NCBI GenBank assembly: GCA_026168455.1 | Contig: CM047431.1 | Span: forward strand, 12,946,183 to 13,010,182 | Source of the DNA: Theocolax elegans | Lineage: Eukaryota > Arthropoda > Insecta > Hymenoptera > Cerocephalidae | Reading direction: 5' to 3' | Length of the DNA: 64,000 nt | Shown: in pieces, positions 58,353-64,000 of the stretch | Position numbering within the stretch: position 1 is the stretch's first letter | How the letters are laid out: every line of letters begins with the position of its first letter | Notes under the pieces: generated by a model | The model's database searches: none | What the model was told of the DNA's origin: nothing | Seen by the model: the letters and a program-made list of their open reading frames with translations, nothing else | Position numbers and translations under genes: made by a program

Positions 58353-58727
58353 CTCTGGTGGGTCTCAGTATACTGGACGCGCTCAAAATTTGCTTTTATT
58401 GGAATAGAGATATTTTTGTTCACACTCTTTTCAACGAGTTTCAGCCAAGAGAAGGGGATTCCCTGGAGTGGCGGCCGTTGTCTGAGATAATGTCAGGTAC
58501 TTTTCTCTCGCCCAGGAATCCTTATTTCTCCTCTAAAAAGTTGGTTATGCTGAGAGGTTAGGATTCAGTTTCGCGCAAATTGGCAGCCCAACTTTGTCAA
58601 TTTTCGCACAGTCGGAGCAGCGCCTCTTCTGCCTACCACCTGTACTAAAGGTCAGCCTCGCCGCAATATCTTCATCTTCCACTGGGTTATTCTACACCTT
58701 CGTTGCTACTAAATTTATCCTTGGGAG

Positions 58728-59898
58728 ATGCAGCCGGCTACGCGCTCTACCTGCTTTGTGTGCAATCGCCGAATCGTCAAAAAGGACCATGCGGAGGTAT
58801 GCACGCGATGCGGCAGTCTAATACATGCGAACTGCTTTGCTATATTGCCCGACTGTAACGAACCGCGATGTTGTCGGCTTGCGAAGAGCCCTACCCATCC
58901 CGTGCCGCGAGAGGGGGCAGCACTTCCCGGGACGGCTATTTTGGAAAGCGAGCTCGCGTCAGGCGCTACACTCTCTGCTGCGACTCTCACCACTGGGACG
59001 ACCTAGCGCGTCGCCTCGCCCACTTTGCCGCCATGTGCGCAGGTTGCTAAGCAACCTCGCGGCGCCGCGCCCACTGAGAGCTGCTCCGGCCTACCCGCGC
59101 AGCAGTCTGGTACCGTCGATATGGCTGCTCTCTTCGCTGACTTCGCGAGCCGGTTAGAGGCCGATTTGGAGCGTACGGTCTTACGTATTGAAGCCTCAGT
59201 TCAGGGTTTGGCCAGCGATATCCGGGATCTCAACTCCCGGGTTCTTCAGATAGAGACCGCGACCGAGGAGAGATTCTCCAGCGTCTCGGACCGCCTGGGA
59301 GCGCTGGAAGCGGCGAATAAGTCGATGCAAAGCTTAATCGGTGACGCGCGTAGCGACCAGGCGTTATCGGCGGTGTCGGCAATGACGGCCTTCTCGGATA
59401 CTTGCGAGTTCTATCAGCAAATTTGTCCATCTCGGAAGGGGAGGCCGTTGACAAGGTGTTAACAGCCATCAACCTCCCCCGCGTTTGCGCTCAAGTTTTG
59501 GACATTCGTCCCTGGCTTGTCCGAAACAAGCCAGGTAAGCAAGACACAGGATCAACGTCTTCGACTGCGGGCGTTAGCGGTTTTAGTAGTAACGGTGATA
59601 ATGATAATAGTAGAGGTCTTATCTTCCGAGTTTCCTCCCCATCAACAAGGGATCTGGTTTTGGAGAAGGCTCGCCTTCTCAAGGGCTTGACCGCTAATTC
59701 CCTTTTTGGTGCGGGTGGACGTTCATCAGTATTTTTGCGTGCGCTTTGGCCCAAGGAATTACACGTACATTTAAGTAAAGCGCTGCGTCGTTCAATAAAC
59801 TTAGGTTATGCGAGGCCTTATGTCAAAAACTACACGGTATTCATGCGTAAATCGAGGGGAGAGCAGCCTTTTCCAATTTGCTCTGAATCTGACATTAA
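58728..59898 (+). pseudogene. CR1-like LINE ORF1 with PHD-like finger
   Basis: ATG 58728 (MQPATRSTCFVCNRRIVKKD). The Cys/His series CFVCNRR...CTRCGSLIHANCFAIL...CCR is PHD-like, known in CR1-group ORF1 proteins. TAG at 59004-59006 interrupts. The frame resumes with a coiled-coil (VQGLASDIRDLNSRVLQIE), then shifts near 59400 to an RNA-binding C-terminal domain (STRDLVLEKARLLKGLT, RALWPKELHVHLSKALRR, GYARPYVKNYTVFMR). Ends in ICSESDI at the piggyBac insertion. Confidence 0.75.
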
Positions 59899-60558
59899 TC
59901 CATTAACGACCGAAACTGTCAATTTTACATCATGATTTCGATGCGAAATTTCATGCATGTAATCGATTCATAAATGGGTCTCGTACATGATTTCTTATGT
60001 ATTTTTGTCTGCAGAATCCGAATCCGTTAAAATTGAAAAATTTTGCCTTTAAAAAAAAATATGGCCGTTTTTTTGCAAAAAAATAGCAAAAAATCTGTCA
60101 TTCCAAAAGTTTACGATTTTTTTTTCAGACATAAAACGCGACAATATATGAAGTTGCGTTCAACCATCGGTGCACAAAATTGCTGAAGTTTAGTAGGCAA
60201 TTTTTATAAGTACGATTTTTTTTCAAAATGGCGGCTACAGGACCCAAACCACATAAACGTCACCGTAAATCTTTACCATTTTTTTTCTCGAAAACTATTG
60301 ACTTTAGTAAAAATTTTCAAAAAGTTAAAATGTCTTATAATTGATGAAAGAATGCTAGAAAATTTTTCCAAAGTGATTTGAGAAAAATTTTGAAAATTTC
60401 AATTTTTCCGATGTTTGAAAAAAAAAGTTTTTTCCAAAAATTCTGAAAAAATTTTCTAGTATTTTTTGATCGATTCTAAGACATTTTTATTCTTTATAAA
60501 TTTTTATAAAAGTTCATGGTTTTCAAAAAAAAAACAGATTTTAAGCATTTACGTTTAG
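59899..60558. repeat. piggyBac-like left inverted repeat (~660 bp)
   Basis: Includes GGGTCTCGTACATGATTTC and CAACCATCGGTGCACAAAAT, found inverted in the right arm. Confidence 0.85.
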
Positions 60559-60789
60559 CACTACCCAGAGATAACGACGTGGACGTAGTAAAAATATATC
60601 TCCTTTAGGGTGCTTTTTTATAGTGAGTCCCCTTGCCTCTCACTTACTCAGATGTTTTCGTGATGTTTTCTCATACATGGACTGCAAAAAAACAATTCGC
60701 AATCATCGCAGAAAATATATATGTTCTTATTGGACAATTAGAACATTTTTTTTGTTGCTTTTCTCGTCTCGTTGAATGATTTTTTTGTT

Positions 60790-62253
60790 TTTGACTAGTG
60801 TCGCAAATGTAGCTTTTTGCTATTGACATTGCGAATTCTTTGGTTCCAACTTTTTGTTGATTATTTCATAATATTACAACAGAATTTGTAATAGCAGCCT
60901 GGATTAGTCTTATAAAAACAACCCAGATCCATTTTTTTGATCGAATGCTTGGCAATAAATTGTTACAGTGCGCATCATGTACATCGACACCACCCATGAA
61001 CTGGTTGTAAAGGTGAAATGCTTGCGGAATTGGTGTCTCAATTCTTGCTTTTTGAATTGAACTATATCTTTTCAGTTGGCTGTAACGGCGTTATTCCTGC
61101 GTTTGTAGATAATATAGACACTAATTTTGAATCCATTACGGTAATGTAATAGTTACCACTGTTTTGTTCATGCTTCACTGCATATGTTTCACGCAGAGCC
61201 TTTTTGTCAATAGCATTTTTCTCCTTTACACGATTCTCTCGAACAGTGCCAGTAGACCTCAATGTTAGTCTCTTCAAGTGTACAGTAAGATCTAAATTTG
61301 TAAAATAAATGTCAAAATAAATGTGATACTGAGAAATTTTCCCAGGAGCTGTCATTTCAAAAAAAGGTTTTAATAAATGTAATACGACATGAGAACCTAA
61401 TGCGCATGAAGCTAATTTATCTCCTACAGAGGAATTTTTTCCACAATATAAGTCAAAATTTAATAAATATCCATCTGAAGTGCAAAGACCCCAAAACTTA
61501 AGTCCAAATCGCGTAGGTTTTCCACGTATGAACTGTTTCAACGACGTTTTAGCGTAGGATTTAGCCATCATTTCATCTACTGACAGAGCAGTTCGCCAAA
61601 AGCCAAACTTCAGGATATTTTTTTGAAACAAATTCATCAATTCGCGAACACGACCCTTTGTCACTCGGAACATTATCTTTGGTTTTTGAGTACTTCAATT
61701 TAGACTTAATAAGTTCAAACTTATTACGTGACATTGCTGAAGAAATTATATCGCAAGACAAAAAAGGATCAGTCGACCAATAATCCCTTTGAGACTTTCT
61801 TTTATTGAACGAAGTTGCAATAATTATCCCAATAAACGTATTCAAATCAGCCATTAATATCTCTAAGCCATTTTCCTTACATGCATCTATAATGTATTGT
61901 TTCATTTCAATTGAAAAAAAAGTATCAAATAGTTTTACTGGCTTACTTTTTTGTATTTCATCCATCACAGATTTAGACAATAAAATTTCGTCTGAAATTT
62001 CATTAGAATATTTCTTTTCACCATCTTTCCAAACATATTCGCGATCATTTTCAAGTTTAGCTTGATTTGTTTGATAACTTTTTGAAACTTTTTTATAAGT
62101 GATCGACGGTAAATTTACGTCACAGTAAGTATCAGAATCAGAATCATCTGAAGATCCAGAATTATCTGCATTTGGTATCAAAACGTTTTCGTTCTCTGAA
62201 GAGTCTTCTTTCAAATCGGAAAAAACAGCCCGTTTATTTCGTTTTCGTGACAT
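60790..62253 (-). pseudogene. piggyBac-like transposase
   Basis: DDE transposase for TTAA cut-and-paste. Minus-strand ATG 62253 (MSRKRNKRAVFSDL), acidic N-terminus, then FIGIIIATSFNKRKSQRDYW. After a frameshift near 61610 (T7 run) comes the core ALSVDEMM, LKQFIRGKPTRFGLKFWGLC, YHIYFDIYFTNLDL and RSTGTVRENR. After a shift near 61065, MGGVDVHD and SIRSKKW lie in another frame (~61000-60930). The three catalytic Asp are visible in SVDE, YFDIYF and GGVDVHD. No Cys-rich C-terminal finger is seen. Dead copy. Confidence 0.85.
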
Positions 62254-62536
62254 TTAAAGGTTTAAATATAACAAATAATAGATAATAATGATTCAACTTA
62301 ATTTTTGCACGTAAAAACTTAGTATGAGAATTTATTTCTAAAACAGCAGAGCTGAAACTGTAAATCAAATTTTATGAAAGCTAACAACTTTACAACGATA
62401 TACTTAAAAAAGTATTTAATTGTTTAAAAATGATTTATTCGAAAAGATTATATAAAAATTATGTGGAAAGATTATTTATACACATTATACATAGATCTCA
62501 TGAAAGCAGTTTGTAAAATTTCAGTTCTTACTAGTA

Positions 62537-63197
62537 CTAAAAGTGAATGCTTAGAATCTCTTTTTTTTGGAAACCATGAACTTTTATAAAAATTTATAAA
62601 GAATAAAAATGTCTTAGAATCGATCAAAAAATACTAGAAAATTTTTTCAGAATTTTTGGAAAAAACTTTTTTTTTCAAACATCGGAAAAATCGAAATTTT
62701 CAAAATTTTTCTCAAATCACTTTGGAAAAATTTTCTAGCATTCTTTCATCAATTATAAGACATTTTAACTTTTTGAAAATTTTTACTAAAGTCAATAGTT
62801 TTCGAGAAAAAAAATGGTAAAGATTTACGGTGACGTTTATGTGGTTTGGGTCCTGTACCCGCCATTTTGAAAAAAAATCGTACTTATAAAAATTGCCTAC
62901 TAAACTTCAGCAATTTTGTGCACCGATGGTTGAACGCAACTTCATATATTGTCGCGTTTTATGTCTGAAAAAAAAATCGTAAACTTTTAGAATGACAGAT
63001 TTTTTGCTATTTTTTTGAAAAAAAACGGCCATATTTTTTTTTAAAGGCAAAATTTTTCAATTTTAACCACGGATTCGGATTCTGCAGACAAAAATACATA
63101 AGAAATCATGTACGAGACCCATTTATGACTCGATTACATGCATGAAATTTCGCATCGAAATCATTATGTAAAATTGACAGTTTCGGTCGTTAATGGG
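62537..63197. repeat. piggyBac-like right inverted repeat (~660 bp)
   Basis: Inverted copy of 59899-60558 with a few substitutions. Confidence 0.85.
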
Positions 63198-63249
63198 TTA
63201 ATAACCTTGTACTTCATAATTCTCCTACCTCACGATGAGGGTTGCTGGG

Positions 63250-63625
63250 CCAGGCGTCATGATCACCTACTAACACTTCATTCTCCATTTTTCATGTTAA
63301 TATCAACCGCCTAAAAACACACTTTTCATCCATTGAGTCACTAATACTTCCATCTAATCATGATATCATTGCTTTTTCAGAAACCTTCCTCACAGAGCAT
63401 GACTCCTCCAACATGTTGGGCCTTACTGGCTACACATTGCACAGACTGGATCGGGTTGGTAAGGATGGGGGGGGGGGGGTGTTGCGGCCTACTTCAAGAA
63501 TAATCTTGATGTTAGGCTCTTGGCTCACTCCGACCCCGTTTTTTCCAACACCTCTGAGTTTATGATTTTTAGAGTTCTTAATAAAACCAGTTCACTGCTG
63601 TTTTGTGTTGTTTATAGGAGGCCCA
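63250..63625 (+). pseudogene. CR1-like LINE endonuclease N-terminus
   Basis: Reads NVNINRLKTHFSSIESL, HDIIAFSETFL, GYTLHRLDRVGKDGGGGVAAY and FCVVYRRP, the first strands of the AP-type endonuclease (catalytic Glu in SETFL). A run of about 13 G at 63467-63480 probably shifts the frame. It ends where another insertion begins. Confidence 0.75.
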
Positions 63626-64000
63626 CAGCGGCACACTATGGGAAAAAGGTAAGAATTTTGTCCTAAAATCGTAGAACTCTTGTTGTGATAGGTGCAGAAT
63701 AATGAAATTTGAGGGTAAGATAGTTGATGAAATATGCTATCTGGGAAAATTAAAGTTATGAGTTCAAGGTCATTTTATGACCTTCAAAAATGAGATCAAA
63801 CATGTTAGTTTTATGAAAAAATTTAGTTTCTTCTTATTAAAATGAGTAAAAATGTTAAATTATAATATATTATATAGATATTTTGAAATATTTTTGTCTG
63901 CTGATTAGAACTGCTGAACTAAAAAAATCGAATCACTTTTTGCTCTTAAAAAACGCAGTAGGTTAATTCTTGAAAGTTCCTTAGAAAACTTAGAACTGAA
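63626..64000. other. Probable start of another inserted element (unassigned)
   Basis: LINE coding stops at CAGCGGCACACTATGG, which resembles a hAT-type inverted-repeat start. The rest is AT-rich, with a hairpin AAGGTCAT/ATGACCTT at 63768-63786. The other end is outside the window. Confidence 0.3.

Larger units (their letters stand above)
59899..63197 (-). mobile_element. piggyBac-like transposon with ~660-bp inverted repeats
   Basis: TTAA at 59895-59898 and 63198-63201. Ends are TCCATTAACGACCG (left) and complement of CCCATTAACGACCG (right). Arms 59899-60558 and 62537-63197 are inverted copies, very similar over their whole length. The transposase remnant lies between, on the minus strand. 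3299 bp. Confidence 0.9.
58560..63625 (+). mobile_element. CR1-like LINE, 5' half, split by a piggyBac-like element
   Basis: 58560-59898 holds the 5' region and ORF1; 63202-63625 holds the start of ORF2 (endonuclease). TTAA-flanked 59899-63197 lies between. The endonuclease style suggests the same family as the LINE at 1450-5622. Confidence 0.75.

Overview
The window is intergenic, transposon-packed eukaryotic DNA, almost certainly from an insect. The element mix (BEL/Pao, Ty3/Gypsy with env, CR1-like and RNase H-bearing LINEs, piggyBac, Kolobok-like, Helitron, tRNA-derived SINE) and a fragment of the ribosome-biogenesis gene KRR1 fit an arthropod. Hymenoptera is my guess, not proven. I see no intact host gene, and nearly every coding region is broken by stops, frameshifts or deletions. 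Some breaks sit in homopolymers and may be consensus errors.

Layout. 1-420: antisense LINE scrap. 557-1168: foldback palindrome. 1450-5622: CR1-like LINE split by a TTAA-flanked Kolobok-like transposon (1850-3104) and by a 596-bp element with two identical 200-bp direct repeats around a tRNA-like segment (3575-4170). 6042-6677: an LTR and primer-binding site followed by about 3.4 kb of AT-rich non-coding DNA. 10135-16477: Gypsy element A, with a 910-bp tandem duplication in gag and a deletion fusing RT to the 3' LTR. About 16590-29980: a degenerate env-bearing Gypsy-type endogenous retrovirus. 30086-30529: antisense LTR fragment. 30539-32400: Helitron fragment. 32404-50395: a ~59-bp satellite array split by a BEL/Pao element (34269-49270), itself carrying a LINE (39234-44036) and large duplications. 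51017-52381: second Helitron copy with a SINE inside. 52804-53438: two KRR1 exon fragments. 53439-56690: antisense Gypsy element B. 58100-63625: 5' half of a CR1-like LINE split by a piggyBac-like element (59899-63197) with ~660-bp inverted repeats. 63626-64000: start of another probable insertion.

The most unusual object is the endogenous retrovirus. Besides gag, protease, RT/RNase H, integrase and env, its pol carries between RNase H and integrase a region I read as a macro (ADP-ribose-binding) domain of the TARG1/OARD1 type. Downstream of env lie two more reading frames with three RRM-like RNA-binding domains. Env and the last frame have clear splice-acceptor-like sites just before their ATGs, so these products would come from spliced subgenomic RNAs. 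A macro domain plus RRM accessory proteins suggests a retroelement that handled host ADP-ribosylation and RNA-based control. That function is inference; the domain calls are by eye.

The elements interact only by nesting: the order of insertion can be read from what interrupts what, and from target-site duplications (TTAA, CTGA, CCCGG/CCCAG, an 11-12 bp LINE-type duplication, and one exceptional 1269-bp flanking duplication).
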